A DNA stretch of 64,000 nt, taken from Gemmobacter lanyuensis (GTDB lineage: Bacteria; Pseudomonadota; Alphaproteobacteria; Rhodobacterales; Rhodobacteraceae). The notes beneath the pieces are model-generated. The model saw only the letters and a list, made by a program, of their open reading frames with translations, was not told the origin of the DNA and ran no database searches. The stretch spans positions 121,140-185,139 of the forward strand of contig NZ_BMYQ01000005.1 in NCBI RefSeq assembly GCF_014652355.1, written 5' to 3'. The first letter of the stretch is position 1. The number at the start of each line of letters is the position of its first letter. Below are positions 1 through 8,494 of the stretch, piece by piece. The position numbers and the translations under genes are program-made.

Positions 1-899
1 ACCGGGCGCAGCGTGCCGCGTTCCACCATGGGCCAGACATGTTTCAGCAGATGCCGCGCATACCGCGCCTTGGCCAGATCACTTTGCGGCCGCAGGGTTG
101 ATCCGGTGAGCGTGAGGCGCCGCATCATCACCTCGGCAAAGTTCAATTCGACCTTGGCGCCTTGCAGGAAGGCGATCTGCACCAGACGCCCCTCATCCGC
201 CAGAGCCTTGATATTGCGGGGGATATAATCGCCCCCCACCATATCGAGGATGACATGGGCGCCCCCCTCGGCCTTGAGGATCGAGACGAAATCCTCCTCG
301 CGGTAGTTAATGGCGCGTTCGGCCCCCAGCGCCTCGCAGGCGGCGCATTTCTCGGCCGATCCTGCGGTGGCAAAGACCCGCGCCCCCAGCGCCCGCGCCA
401 TCTGGATCGCGGTGGTACCGATCCCCGACGACCCGCCATGGACAAGGAAACGCTCCCCCGCTCGCAGGCCCCCCCGCAGCATCACATTGGACCAGACGGT
501 AAAGCAGGTTTCCGGCAGGCAGGCGGCCTCCCTTAGGTCAATGCCTTCGGGCACCGGCAGGGCGTGATCCTCAGGCGTGATCGCATATTCGGCGTAACCG
601 CCGCCTGGCAACAGCGCCGTCACCCGGTCGCCCGGCTGCCAGCGTGTGACGCCCGGCCCCACGGCGGCAACCCAGCCCGCAGCCTCCAACCCCGGCAGGG
701 GCGAGGCGGTAGGCGGCGGCGCATATTGGCCTGCGCGCTGCAGCGCATCGGGCCGGTTCACCCCGGCATAGGCCACGCGGATCAGGATCTCGCCATGTTT
801 CGGCACCGGCACCGTCACCTCGACAGCTTTCAGCACTTCGGGCCCGCCGGGTTCGGTAATGGCGATGGCCCGCATGGTATGCGGCGGCGGCAGGGTCAT
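1..899 (-). CDS. NAD(P)H:quinone oxidoreductase, zinc-independent MDR family (3' end truncated by window)
   Basis: Medium-chain dehydrogenase/reductase of the quinone oxidoreductase (zeta-crystallin/PIG3) type, expected to reduce quinones with NADPH in the cytoplasm. I translated it from the ATG at 899; about 299 residues are present and the C-terminus runs off base 1. Visible features are the MRAIAITEPGGPEVL N-terminus, the GroES-like segment with PGLEAAGWVAAVG, the GGGYAEY stretch, and the Rossmann segment HGGSSGIGTTAIQMARALGA followed by a conserved DMVGGDY. The Cys/His zinc ligands of true alcohol dehydrogenases are absent. Its ATG overlaps the TGA of the upstream COQ9 gene (ATGA, 896-899), so the two are probably translationally coupled, and both concern quinones. 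The exact substrate is not readable from sequence. Confidence 0.85.
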   Translation of the reverse strand, partial: MTLPPPHTMRAIAITEPGGPEVLKAVEVTVPVPKHGEILIRVAYAGVNRPDALQRAGQYAPPPTASPLPGLEAAGWVAAVGPGVTRWQPGDRVTALLPGGGYAEYAITPEDHALPVPEGIDLREAACLPETCFTVWSNVMLRGGLRAGERFLVHGGSSGIGTTAIQMARALGARVFATAGSAEKCAACEALGAERAINYREEDFVSILKAEGGAHVILDMVGGDYIPRNIKALADEGRLVQIAFLQGAKVELNFAEVMMRRLTLTGSTLRPQSDLAKARYARHLLKHVWPMVERGTLRP

Positions 900-1591
900 G
901 CAGTCTCCTTCAGGGAACCGGGAAGATCATCCGGGCGGCGCGGGGCGCGGATATGATCCAGCACCCGCAGCGGGCCCTTGAGCAGCACCTTGCCCAGCGG
1001 GTTTTCGCGGAACGCCGCCTTGAACTTTTCGACCTGCATCAGATTGTCGATGCGGCGGTCGAGGAAGGCGCGCGTCTCGGCATGGTCCTCGCTGTCATCG
1101 CCCAGCCAGAACAGCACCGTCGCGGAATAGATCGCCGAGAGCGTGGCGCGCTTCGAATACCAGTTGGCATCCTCGGACTGATCGCCAAGCGCGGTCCAGA
1201 TCGCATCGGCGGTGCCCCAGATGGCTTTGGCGCCTTCGGCGGCGTTCTGTGGCAGCGCGAAGAAGGTGGTGCCGCGGCGGACCAGCTCCTTGTCCTCGAC
1301 CAGATCAAGCCTTGCCATCACGGCAGCGGCCACCCGGTCCCGGAAGCGCATCCCCTGCATCTCCATCGCAGCCAGCGCCGCCACCATGCGCGCGTCCCCG
1401 CGCCGGTGGTAGGCCAGCGCCAGATCCAGCGGCCCGCGCGGGAAAAGCGCCCCGGCCAGCGCGGCATCCACCCCCGAATCAGCCAGCGCCGCCTTCAGCG
1501 TCGCATCCGACCAGCCATCGAAGGGCACATGGGCCAAAGCGGCCTCAATCACCGCGTCCTGCGCGGAATGTAACGCGTTTTCAGCAACCAT
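896..1591 (-). CDS. COQ9 family ubiquinone biosynthesis protein
   Basis: 231 residues matching the COQ9 family, a lipid-binding TetR-fold protein that in mitochondria presents ubiquinone intermediates to COQ7. The recognisable parts are an N-terminal helical region, the stretch WSDATLKAALADSGVD, FPRGPLDLALAYHRRGD and a C-terminal region with W..YSKRATLSAIYSATVLFWLGDDS, which is the hallmark segment of the family. The gene starts at an ATG preceded by GGAAAGGA and ends by overlapping the quinone oxidoreductase start by four bases. It is divergent from rpsU across about 110 bp. Bacterial COQ9 homologues are mostly alphaproteobacterial; whether this one acts in ubiquinone synthesis here is inference. 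Confidence 0.85.
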   Translation of the reverse strand: MVAENALHSAQDAVIEAALAHVPFDGWSDATLKAALADSGVDAALAGALFPRGPLDLALAYHRRGDARMVAALAAMEMQGMRFRDRVAAAVMARLDLVEDKELVRRGTTFFALPQNAAEGAKAIWGTADAIWTALGDQSEDANWYSKRATLSAIYSATVLFWLGDDSEDHAETRAFLDRRIDNLMQVEKFKAAFRENPLGKVLLKGPLRVLDHIRAPRRPDDLPGSLKETA

Positions 1592-1680
1592 CGCATCTTC
1601 CTTTCCCGGCAGATGGTAGACAAGTCCACCCCGCTTTGCTATGGGGCGCAGGCCTGCACATTCTGTGCAACTCTAACTTA

Positions 1681-1702
1681 GGAAGGTGGTGACAACCACA
1701 TG
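1681..1702 (+). promoter_or_regulatory. rpsU ribosome-binding site with hairpin between SD and ATG
   Basis: GGAAGG at 1681-1686 is followed by GTGGT (1686-1690), loop GACA (1691-1694) and ACCAC (1695-1699), then ATG at 1700. The 5-bp stem fills the space between the Shine-Dalgarno and the start codon and would bring the otherwise too distant SD close to the ATG when folded. Seen directly; regulatory meaning is inference. Confidence 0.5.
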
Positions 1703-1906
1703 CAGGTCAGCGTTCGTGATAACAATGTCGAACAGGCTCTCCGCGCTCTGAAGAAAAAGCTTCAGCGTGAAGGCGTGTTCCGTGAAATGAAGCTCAAGCA
1801 GCATTTCGAAAAGCCCTCTGTCAAGAAGGCCCGTGAACAAGCCGAAGCCGTCCGCCGTGCGCGCAAGCTCGCTCGGAAGAAGGCTCAGCGCGAAGGCGCT
1901 CTCTGA
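1700..1906 (+). CDS. rpsU: 30S ribosomal protein S21
   Basis: 68 residues with the S21 signature: [38 protein letters not shown] and a very basic tail [16 protein letters not shown]21 sits on the small-subunit platform near the anti-Shine-Dalgarno and is needed for initiation on natural mRNAs. The gene stands alone between the divergent COQ9 gene and a strong terminator at 1951-1981. The start is unusual: the purine-rich GGAAGG (1681-1686) is 13 nt from the ATG, with a small hairpin in between (reported separately). Confidence 0.97.
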   Translation: MQVSVRDNNVEQALRALKKKLQREGVFREMKLKQHFEKPSVKKAREQAEAVRRARKLARKKAQREGAL

Positions 1907-1950
1907 GACGTGTTTCAGAAAGCTGGACGGGGTAACCCGTCTCCGGATCA

Positions 1951-1981
1951 ACCCCCGCCCCTTCGGTCGGGGGTTTTTCTT
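1951..1981 (+). terminator. Intrinsic terminator of rpsU
   Basis: Stem ACCCCCG (1951-1957) pairs with CGGGGGT (1968-1974 region) around a TTCG-containing loop and is followed by a run of T. It closes rpsU, 45 bp after its stop. The convergent Lrp-type gene ends at 1987, just beyond it. Confidence 0.9.
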
Positions 1982-1986
1982 TGCCC

Positions 1987-2445
1987 TCAGACCTGCAGCG
2001 CCGTGGTCTTGACCACCGTCCGCAGCGCAAAGGACGATTGCATCTGCGCCACGCCCGGCAGACGGCTGAGGTATTGGCGATGGATGCGGGCGAAATCTTC
2101 GGTGTTTTCCGCCATGATCTTGAGCAGGTAATCGGCGCTGCCCGCCATCAGGTGACATTCCAGAATGTCGGGCACGCGCGCGACCTCGCGCTCAAAGGCA
2201 TCCAGCAGCTCATCCGCCTGGCCCTGCAGGGTGATTTCCACGAAGACCGTGGTCGGTCGGCCCAGACGGCGCGCGTCCAGAAGGGCGACATAGCCCGCGA
2301 TATAGCCCTCTTCCTCAAGGCGCTGCACCCGGCGGTGACAGGCCGAGGCCGAGAGATTCACCTGTTCCGACAATTCGGCATTGGTGATCCGGCCATTCTT
2401 TTGCAGCACGGTCAGGATGCGGCGGTCTGTTGCGTCAAGGTCCAT
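1987..2445 (-). CDS. Lrp/AsnC family transcriptional regulator, probable regulator of ald
   Basis: 152 residues with the Lrp/AsnC layout: N-terminal winged helix (LDATDRRILTVLQKNGRITNAELSEQ, then NLSASACHRRVQRLEEEGYI), a linker, and a C-terminal RAM/AsnC effector domain (VFVEITLQ, FEREVARVPDILECHLMAGSADY, FARIHRQYLSRLPGVAQM). It is transcribed divergently from alanine dehydrogenase with a shared 159-bp intergenic region, the classical arrangement for AldR/Lrp-type regulators that sense alanine or leucine and activate or repress ald. The link to ald is inferred from position and family; the effector is unknown. Confidence 0.88.
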   Translation of the reverse strand: MDLDATDRRILTVLQKNGRITNAELSEQVNLSASACHRRVQRLEEEGYIAGYVALLDARRLGRPTTVFVEITLQGQADELLDAFEREVARVPDILECHLMAGSADYLLKIMAENTEDFARIHRQYLSRLPGVAQMQSSFALRTVVKTTALQV

Positions 2446-2460
2446 ATCGGTGCGGATTTC

Positions 2461-2474
2461 TGCGAAAATTTGCG
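2461..2474. promoter_or_regulatory. Candidate Lrp-family operator in the lrp-ald divergent region
   Basis: Imperfect palindrome GCGAA-AA-TTTGC (2462-2473) with an AT-rich centre in an otherwise GC-rich intergenic region between the divergent regulator and ald. Lrp/AsnC proteins typically bind such AT-centred imperfect palindromes. Only this single site was noticed, so it is a weak call. Confidence 0.3.
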
Positions 2475-2604
2475 GCTGATACGAAAGAATCTACCGCAAC
2501 ACAGGCCTGAACCGCCACAGAAATCGAAAATATGCCACCGATTCTGCTTCACGCTGGACCCACAAGCGCGGCCCGGGAAGTGGCGCGCGAAAGGGAGGTT
2601 GTTC

Positions 2605-3723
2605 ATGAAGATCGGTTGCCCGAAAGAAATCAAACCGCAGGAGTTCCGCGTCGGCATGACGCCGGACGCCGTGCGCGAAGCGGTGAGCCATGGCCATGCG
2701 GTGGTCGTGGAAACCAACGCGGGTGCGGGTGCGGGGTTTGCCGACGCGGATTACATCGCGGCTGGCGCCACCATGCTTGGCACCGCCGAAGAGGTCTTTG
2801 CCGAGGCCGAGATGATCGTGAAGGTGAAAGAGCCGCAGGCGGTAGAGCGCAAGCGTCTGCGCGAAGGCCAGCTGCTGTTCACCTATCTGCACCTCGCCCC
2901 CGATCCGGACCAGACGCATGACCTGCTGGACAGCGGCGTCACCGCGATCGCCTATGAAACCGTGACCGATGACCGCGGCGGCCTGCCGCTGCTGGCGCCG
3001 ATGTCCGAGGTTGCAGGCCGCCTTGCGCCGCAGGTCGGGGCCTGGACGCTGCAAAAGGCCAATGGCGGGCGCGGCGTGCTGCTGGGCGGTGTGCCGGGCG
3101 TGTCTCCGGCCAAGGTGCTGGTGATCGGCGGCGGCGTGGTCGGCACCCATGCCGCGCGGGTTGCGGCCGGGATGGGCGCGGATGTCACCGTGATCGACCG
3201 TTCGGTGAACCGTCTGCGCTATCTGGATGATGTCTTTGGCGGCCAGTTCAAGAACGCCTATGCCAGCGCGGGCAATACCATCGCCCTCGCGCGCGAGGCG
3301 GACATGATCATCGGCGCCGTGCTGATCCCGGGGGCAGCCGCGCCCAAGCTGATCAGCCGCGCGCAGCTTTCCGAGCTGAAACCGGGCGCTGCGCTGGTGG
3401 ATGTGGCCATCGACCAGGGTGGTTGTTTTGAAACATCCCGGGCCACCACGCATCAGGATCCGATCTACGAAGTTGACGGAATCATGCATTATTGCGTGGC
3501 AAACATGCCCGGCGCCGTGGCCCGCACCTCGACCCAGGCGCTTGGCAATGCGACCATGCCCTTCATGCTGGCCTTGGCCAACAAGGGCTGGAAACGCGCC
3601 TGCGCCGAGGACAAGCACCTGCTGAACGGGCTGAATACCCACAAGGGCAAGCTGACCTATGCGGCAGTCGGTGCGGCCCTTGGCCTGCCGTCGATCCCGG
3701 CGGCCTCTGCGCTCGATCTTTGA
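2605..3723 (+). CDS. ald: Alanine dehydrogenase
   Basis: 372 residues, the usual length for L-alanine dehydrogenase, which interconverts L-alanine and pyruvate plus ammonia with NAD(H). The start ATG at 2605 follows GGGAGG (2594-2599). The conserved N-terminus [10 protein letters not shown], the substrate-site lysine region VKVKEPQ, the histidine in FTYLHLAPD, the NAD-binding Rossmann loop [26 protein letters not shown] (in two parts) and [11 protein letters not shown] near the end are all present. It is controlled most probably by the divergent Lrp-type gene and likely lets the cell use alanine as carbon and nitrogen source. Confidence 0.96.
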   Translation: MKIGCPKEIKPQEFRVGMTPDAVREAVSHGHAVVVETNAGAGAGFADADYIAAGATMLGTAEEVFAEAEMIVKVKEPQAVERKRLREGQLLFTYLHLAPDPDQTHDLLDSGVTAIAYETVTDDRGGLPLLAPMSEVAGRLAPQVGAWTLQKANGGRGVLLGGVPGVSPAKVLVIGGGVVGTHAARVAAGMGADVTVIDRSVNRLRYLDDVFGGQFKNAYASAGNTIALAREADMIIGAVLIPGAAAPKLISRAQLSELKPGAALVDVAIDQGGCFETSRATTHQDPIYEVDGIMHYCVANMPGAVARTSTQALGNATMPFMLALANKGWKRACAEDKHLLNGLNTHKGKLTYAAVGAALGLPSIPAASALDL

Positions 3724-3777
3724 CGCGACGGAACGGCGGGGCAGCGACGTATCACTGGAACCGAATGTGAGGTTCCC

Positions 3778-4374
3778 ATGCTGTCCCGTCTTTCCCCCTA
3801 TTGGCTTTGGGTAGTGCTGGCTCTGCCTGCGCTGCCCATGATTCCCCAGATCATCTCTGACCCGGCCGCTGCAAAGCAGCTGGTGCATCCTACGGGCGAA
3901 TTTGCCGCCCGCTTCATGATCATCGCCATGCTGGCGACCCCGCTGATGATGCTGTTCCGCACCCGGCGTTGGCCGCGCTGGCTGATGCATCATCGCCGTC
4001 ATTTCGGGGTGGCGGCCTTTGTCTATGCCGCGCTGCACCTGTGTTTTTACCTGATCAAGATCGGATCGTTGCCTGCCGTGCTGGCCGAATTCGGGCAGTT
4101 CCGCATCTGGACCGGCTGGGCCGCCTTCGCGATCTTCGTGCCGCTGGCAGTGACGTCGAACAACCTCGCCCAGCGCCTCATGCGGCAGAAATGGAAGACG
4201 CTGCAACGCCTGACTTATGGCGCGGCGGTGCTGACCTTCCTGCATTGGGCCGCGCTCAAGGATTGGGGCGGTCTGGCCCCGGCGCTGGTGCATTTCACCC
4301 CGGTGATCCTGCTGTCTGCCTGGCGTATCTGGTACTGGTATCTGCGCCCGCGCCCGGTGCGCGCCACCGCCTGA
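3778..4374 (+). CDS. YedZ/MsrQ-like haem-binding membrane protein
   Basis: 198 residues with five to six hydrophobic segments and the ferric-reductase-like transmembrane fold of MsrQ (YedZ), which passes electrons from quinones to the periplasmic methionine sulfoxide reductase MsrP. Haem-ligand histidines are seen at H71/H75 (HHRRH), H87 (ALHLCFY) and H156 (FLHWAAL); the WKTLQRLTY motif (139-147) is characteristic of the family. The ATG at 3778 has TGAGG upstream. No msrP is in this window, so the partner must be elsewhere or differ. It follows ald by 54 bp and may be cotranscribed with it. Confidence 0.8.
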   Translation: MLSRLSPYWLWVVLALPALPMIPQIISDPAAAKQLVHPTGEFAARFMIIAMLATPLMMLFRTRRWPRWLMHHRRHFGVAAFVYAALHLCFYLIKIGSLPAVLAEFGQFRIWTGWAAFAIFVPLAVTSNNLAQRLMRQKWKTLQRLTYGAAVLTFLHWAALKDWGGLAPALVHFTPVILLSAWRIWYWYLRPRPVRATA

Positions 4375-4384
4375 GCCGGAGATC

Positions 4385-4420
4385 AAAAAGGCCCCCGCGC
4401 GACGGGGGCCTTTTCTTTTG
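4385..4420. terminator. Bidirectional intrinsic terminator between msrQ-like gene and mscL
   Basis: Stem AAGGCCCCCG paired with CGGGGGCCTT, flanked by A-run on the left and T-run on the right, so it works for the forward msrQ-like gene and for the converging reverse-strand mscL. Confidence 0.9.
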
Positions 4421-4429
4421 CAGCAAGGC

Positions 4430-4858
4430 TTACTTCTTCAGGGCGTCGCGGATTTCCAGCAGCACCTCGATCTCGGTCGGGCCAGCCGGGGCGGCAGCCG
4501 CGGCCTCGATCGCCTCCTTGCGCGAAGCGGCGTCCTTGAGCTTGTTCACGGCCTTCACCAGCAGGAACACCACCCAGGCGATGATCAGGAAATTGATGAC
4601 CGCGGTGATGAACGACCCATAGGCAAAGACCGGGGCGCCCGCATCCTTGGCGGCCTTGAGCGAAGCCGGGTTCGTGCCGCTCAGATCGATAAAGAGATTG
4701 GAAAAGTCGATGCCGCCGGTGATCAGACCGATGATCGGGTTGATCAAATCGGCCACAAGCGAATTGACGATCGCGGTAAAGGCCGCGCCGATGATGATCC
4801 CGACGGCCAGATCGACAACATTGCCTTTGGCGATAAACGCCTTGAACTCATTCAACAT
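4430..4858 (-). CDS. mscL: Large-conductance mechanosensitive channel
   Basis: 142 residues. MscL opens under membrane tension during osmotic downshock. The start is the ATG at 4858 ([27 protein letters not shown]), preceded by AAGAGGGAC; the frame extends further upstream, but that part does not look like MscL. The first transmembrane helix carries the [20 protein letters not shown] pore motif, followed by the periplasmic loop ([26 protein letters not shown]), the second helix ([23 protein letters not shown]) and a charged cytoplasmic helix ending EIRDALKK. Monocistronic, convergent with the msrQ-like gene. Confidence 0.97.
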   Translation of the reverse strand: MLNEFKAFIAKGNVVDLAVGIIIGAAFTAIVNSLVADLINPIIGLITGGIDFSNLFIDLSGTNPASLKAAKDAGAPVFAYGSFITAVINFLIIAWVVFLLVKAVNKLKDAASRKEAIEAAAAAPAGPTEIEVLLEIRDALKK

Positions 4859-5023
4859 TTTGGGTGTCCCTCTTGTTTCCCCACAGGGGCGGGCCGATCT
4901 GCGCGGCCTCTGCCCAGCCACTGCGCGCACAGGCGCCCGATGATTATTGCACAACTTCCGGGATTTACGACGGGGAATTTACGCTTACCCTTCCCCCACC
5001 CCTTCCTGACCCGAGGCACCGCC

Positions 5024-5719
5024 ATGACCGACCTGTCCGCCTTCCCGATCACCCACCGCTGGCCCGCCAAGCACCCCGAAGTGATCCAGCTTTATTCGCT
5101 TGGCACGCCCAACGGGGTCAAAGTGTCCATCGCGCTTGAGGAACTTGGCCTGCCCTATGAGGCCCATCTGGTGGATTTCGGCACCAATGATCAGCTCACG
5201 CCCCAGTTCCTTAGCCTGAACCCCAACAACAAGATCCCCGCGATCCTTGATCCGAACGGCCCCGATGGCCGCCCCCTGCCCCTGTTCGAAAGCGGCGCGA
5301 TCCTGATCTATCTGGCTGAAAAGGCCGGGCGTCTTTTGCCCGCCGAACGCCGGTATGAGGTACTGCAATGGCTGATGTTCCAGATGGGCGGGATCGGGCC
5401 GATGTTCGGGCAGCTCGGCTATTTCCACGTCTTCGCCGGGAAAGAGATTGAAGACCCCCGTCCCAAGGAACGCTACCGGGCCGAGGCCGCGCGCCTGCTG
5501 CGCGTGCTGGACGGGGCGCTGGCAGGCAAGGACTGGATCGCGGGCGACTATTCCATCGCCGATATTGCGATTGGGCCCTGGCTCAATTCCTTTGTTAATT
5601 TCTACAAGGCGCATGATCTGACGGGGTGGTCCGATCTGGCCCATGTGCCCGCCTATCTGGACCGGTTCCTCGCCCGTCCGGCGGTGCAGCGCGGCCTTGC
5701 GGTGCCCGCCCGCCCCTGA
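5024..5719 (+). CDS. Glutathione S-transferase family protein, YfcG/YghU-like
   Basis: 231 residues. The N-terminal thioredoxin-fold domain (YSLGTPNGVKVSIALEEL, then FLSLNPNNKIPAI and ESGAILIYLAEK) and the all-helical C-terminal domain (WIAGDYSIADIAIGPW) define a GST; the SLGTPNGVKV segment, where a TPNG replaces the usual catalytic Ser/Tyr context, and the DPNGPDG insert place it with the YfcG/YghU group, known as disulfide-bond reductases using two glutathiones. The start is the ATG at 5024 after CCGAGGCACC. It stands alone between the divergent mscL and ttcA; the physiological substrate is unknown. Confidence 0.88.
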   Translation: MTDLSAFPITHRWPAKHPEVIQLYSLGTPNGVKVSIALEELGLPYEAHLVDFGTNDQLTPQFLSLNPNNKIPAILDPNGPDGRPLPLFESGAILIYLAEKAGRLLPAERRYEVLQWLMFQMGGIGPMFGQLGYFHVFAGKEIEDPRPKERYRAEAARLLRVLDGALAGKDWIAGDYSIADIAIGPWLNSFVNFYKAHDLTGWSDLAHVPAYLDRFLARPAVQRGLAVPARP

Positions 5720-5782
5720 GCCGCATTTGCATAAGGCCGGGCGTTCTGGCATATGCCCGGCCATCCTGCGCGCGAGGGCACC

Positions 5783-6682
5783 ATGGCTGATGATCTGCAC
5801 CTGACCGATGAGGACGCCGGGGATATCCATCCCCTGTTCCATGGCGCCCCCAGTGGCACCGAATTCAGAAAGCTGCGCAAGCGGCTGGTGCGCGAGGTGC
5901 GCGAGGCGATCGACCATTACGGGATGATCGAACGTGGCGCCAAATGGCTGGTGTGCCTTTCGGGCGGCAAGGACAGCTACACGCTGCTGGCTGTCCTGTA
6001 CGAACTCAAATGGCGCGGCCTGCTGCCGGTCGAGCTGCTGGCCTGCAATCTGGATCAGGGGCAACCCAACTTCCCCGCCACCGTTTTGCCCGAGTTTCTG
6101 GAGCGCATGGGCGTGCCCCATCGCATCGAATATCAGGACACCTATTCCGTCGTGATGGACAAGATCGGACCGGGCAAGACGATGTGTTCGCTCTGCTCGC
6201 GGCTGCGGCGCGGAAATCTTTACCGCATCGCGCGCGAAGAAGGCTGTTCGGCGGTGGTGCTGGGCCATCACCGCGACGACATTCTGGAAACCTTCTTCAT
6301 GAACCTGTTCCACGGCGGGCGCCTGGCCACCATGCCGCCCAAGCTGTTGAATGAAGAGGGTGATCTTTTCGTTTATCGCCCGCTGGCCTTCGTGGCCGAG
6401 GCCGATTGCGAGAAATTCGCCAAGGCGATGAACTATCCGATCATCCCCTGCGATCTTTGCGGCTCGCAGGAAGGGCTGCAGCGCCAGCAGGTGAAACAAC
6501 TGCTGGACGGATGGGAAGCGCGCAGCCCCGGGCGCCGTCAGGTGATGTTCCGCGCGCTCATGAATGTGCGGCCGTCGCATCTGCTTGACCCCGGCATTTT
6601 CGACTTCGCCGGGCTGATGCGCGAGATGGGCGAAAGTGGAACATTTGCAGAAAATCCTCCACAACTGAGGGATGAGAATTAA
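5783..6682 (+). CDS. ttcA: tRNA 2-thiocytidine(32) synthetase TtcA
   Basis: 299 residues. TtcA thiolates cytidine 32 of certain tRNAs in an ATP- and Fe-S-dependent reaction. The PP-loop SGGKDS is at residues 60-65, and the CxxC pairs C135/C138 (MCSLCSR) and C223/C226 (CDLCGSQ) give the cluster ligands; [19 protein letters not shown] and the RPLAFVAE segment are typical. I chose the ATG at 5783 (MADDLHLTD) because GAGGG lies just before it; an in-frame ATG at 5753 would add ten residues. The next gene starts 69 bp downstream and may be cotranscribed. Confidence 0.94.
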   Translation: MADDLHLTDEDAGDIHPLFHGAPSGTEFRKLRKRLVREVREAIDHYGMIERGAKWLVCLSGGKDSYTLLAVLYELKWRGLLPVELLACNLDQGQPNFPATVLPEFLERMGVPHRIEYQDTYSVVMDKIGPGKTMCSLCSRLRRGNLYRIAREEGCSAVVLGHHRDDILETFFMNLFHGGRLATMPPKLLNEEGDLFVYRPLAFVAEADCEKFAKAMNYPIIPCDLCGSQEGLQRQQVKQLLDGWEARSPGRRQVMFRALMNVRPSHLLDPGIFDFAGLMREMGESGTFAENPPQLRDEN

Positions 6683-6751
6683 TCCTTCGGCGAGGGTCTG
6701 CCCCTAGCTTCCCCCTGACGGGCACAGGCCCGGAGCAACAGGGGGGCAGGC

Positions 6752-8302
6752 ATGACGCATCCGGCACGGCGCAGCTTGGGCGAGGCAGTTCAGCAGGGTC
6801 TGGGGTGGCTTCGTCGCCCCGAGGTGCTGGTCTTTTTGCCTGCCATCACGCTGGCTGCCTTCTGGCTGGGTGGGGAACGCGCCCTTTTGGGCGTGGCCCT
6901 GATCGCACCGATGATGTTCCTGTTGGCAGGCGCTGCCCCGTCGCGCGATGCAATGCTGCAAGCGGTCTTGCCTGACGCGCTGACGGGTCTTGCCCTGCGC
7001 CCGCAGGCCATTGCGCGGCTGGACGACATCCTGCGTGATTCGCATGTGACCGGGCTCGAAACCGCTTGCCTTGTCGTGCAGTTCGACGAGATCGACACCC
7101 TGCTCGACCGGCACGGTCGGGCGGCGCAGACCGAAGTTCTGGCCCGGGCTGCCGAACGGCTTTGCGCGGCCTTGCGTAATGGTGACATGGTGGCGCGGCT
7201 GGAAGGCGGGGGTCTTGCCGTGGTGCTGGCCCCTCAGCGTCGGCTGACGCTGGAAAGCATGGTGCAACTGGCCGCGCGCCTGCAGGCAGCGATGGCCGCC
7301 CCCATCGCCCTGCATGCGGCGCGGATCTATGTGACGATCTCGGTCGGCTTCTGTCTGGGGTCGGAAAGCCCGGCGCGGACGGGGCGCGCGCTGCTCGACG
7401 CGGGGCAAATTGCTGCAGATGAGGCAAGCCGCCACGGCCCCGGCGCGATCCGCGCCTATGCGCCCGATCTGCCGACCCGCCGCGCCGACCGCGATGCCCG
7501 CCGGGCCGAGCTGGAGACGGCGCTGGATGAAGGCCAGATCTACCCGCATTTCCAGCCGCAGCTTTGCACCGATACCGGCCAGATTTCAGGGTTTGAGGCG
7601 CTGGCCCGCTGGCATCACCCGGACCGCGGCCTGTTGCCCCCCGCTGATTTCCTGCCCGCGATGGAGGAGGCGGGGCTGATCGAACGGCTGGGCGAGGTCA
7701 TGCTGTTTCACGCCCTGACGGCGCTGGTTCGTTGGGACAAGGCGCAGCTCCATGTGCCAACCGTGGGGGTCAATTTCTCGGCCACAGAACTTCGCAACCC
7801 GCTCTTGATCGACAAGCTGAAGTGGGAGCTGGACCGATTTGACCTCGCCCCCCAGCGCCTCTCGGTCGAGATCCTCGAAAGCGTCGCGGCCGAAACCGCC
7901 AATGACATGGTGGTGCAGAATATCGCCGGGCTGTCGGCGCTCGGCTGTGGGGTCGATCTGGATGATTTCGGCACCGGCCATGCCTCGATCACGAATATCC
8001 GGCGCTTTGCGGTCCGCAGGCTCAAGATCGACCGCAGCTTCGTGCGGCGGATCGACAGCGACCGCGAACAGCAGCGCATGGTGATGGCAATCCTGGCCAT
8101 GGCGGAAAAATTCGATCTCGATACCGTGGCCGAAGGCGTCGAAACCCCTGCGGAACATGCGATGCTGGCGCAACTGGGGTGCCGCCACGTGCAGGGATTC
8201 GGCATCGGACGCCCCATGAGCTTTGATCAGGCCAGCCAGTGGATCACCCAGCACCAATCGCGGCAATACTGCCCCCTGTCGCTCGGGCGGACACTGGGTT
8301 AG
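6752..8302 (+). CDS. Membrane-anchored degenerate-GGDEF / EAL c-di-GMP phosphodiesterase
   Basis: 516 residues. Two hydrophobic stretches (about 24-40 and 44-61) anchor the protein. A GGDEF-type domain follows (DALTGL at 75-80), but the catalytic GGDEF position reads EGGGL (151-155), so cyclase activity is not expected. The EAL domain looks complete: E-A-L at 282-284 (FEALARWHHP), NFSATEL (341-347), E373 in VEILES, DDFGTG (404-409), KIDRSF (425-430) and EGVET (461-465). The likely reaction is hydrolysis of cyclic di-GMP to pGpG, possibly tuned by GTP binding to the degenerate GGDEF part. SD AGGGGGG lies directly before the ATG. Confidence 0.88.
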   Translation: MTHPARRSLGEAVQQGLGWLRRPEVLVFLPAITLAAFWLGGERALLGVALIAPMMFLLAGAAPSRDAMLQAVLPDALTGLALRPQAIARLDDILRDSHVTGLETACLVVQFDEIDTLLDRHGRAAQTEVLARAAERLCAALRNGDMVARLEGGGLAVVLAPQRRLTLESMVQLAARLQAAMAAPIALHAARIYVTISVGFCLGSESPARTGRALLDAGQIAADEASRHGPGAIRAYAPDLPTRRADRDARRAELETALDEGQIYPHFQPQLCTDTGQISGFEALARWHHPDRGLLPPADFLPAMEEAGLIERLGEVMLFHALTALVRWDKAQLHVPTVGVNFSATELRNPLLIDKLKWELDRFDLAPQRLSVEILESVAAETANDMVVQNIAGLSALGCGVDLDDFGTGHASITNIRRFAVRRLKIDRSFVRRIDSDREQQRMVMAILAMAEKFDLDTVAEGVETPAEHAMLAQLGCRHVQGFGIGRPMSFDQASQWITQHQSRQYCPLSLGRTLG

Positions 8303-8366
8303 GGCCGGGGACGGTGCTTTTTGCGGGGCGGGACCGGCGCCGCCGCCCCTGCCCCCGCAAAACCGC

Positions 8367-8395
8367 TTGACCTTTTCGCCCCCCTTCTGTTGAAC
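8367..8395 (+). promoter_or_regulatory. Candidate sigma-70 promoter for the yidC operon
   Basis: TTGACC (8367-8372), a 17-nt spacer and TTGAAC (8390-8395), about 100 bp before yidC. The -35 is good, the -10 is weak (3 of 6). No other gene is visible in the 192-bp gap 8303-8494, and rpmH/rnpA, often upstream of yidC in other bacteria, are not here. Confidence 0.35.
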
Positions 8396-8494
8396 CACGC
8401 CTGACCCGAAAGGACAGGCCCGCGCCTGACCTGCGGACAACCTGCACGGGGCCCGGCAGCGGATGCCGGACCGGCACAGACGGTAGGGATCGGT

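Noticed and set aside
2491..4386. Long reverse-strand open frame opposite ald and the msrQ-like gene.
   Set aside because: Low-complexity, His/Gly/Arg-rich translation typical of antisense in GC-rich DNA; ald on the other strand is unambiguous.
8303..8494. Looked for rpmH/rnpA or another small gene ahead of yidC.
   Set aside because: No L34-like basic peptide or other plausible frame is present; only GC-rich inverted sequence and a candidate promoter.
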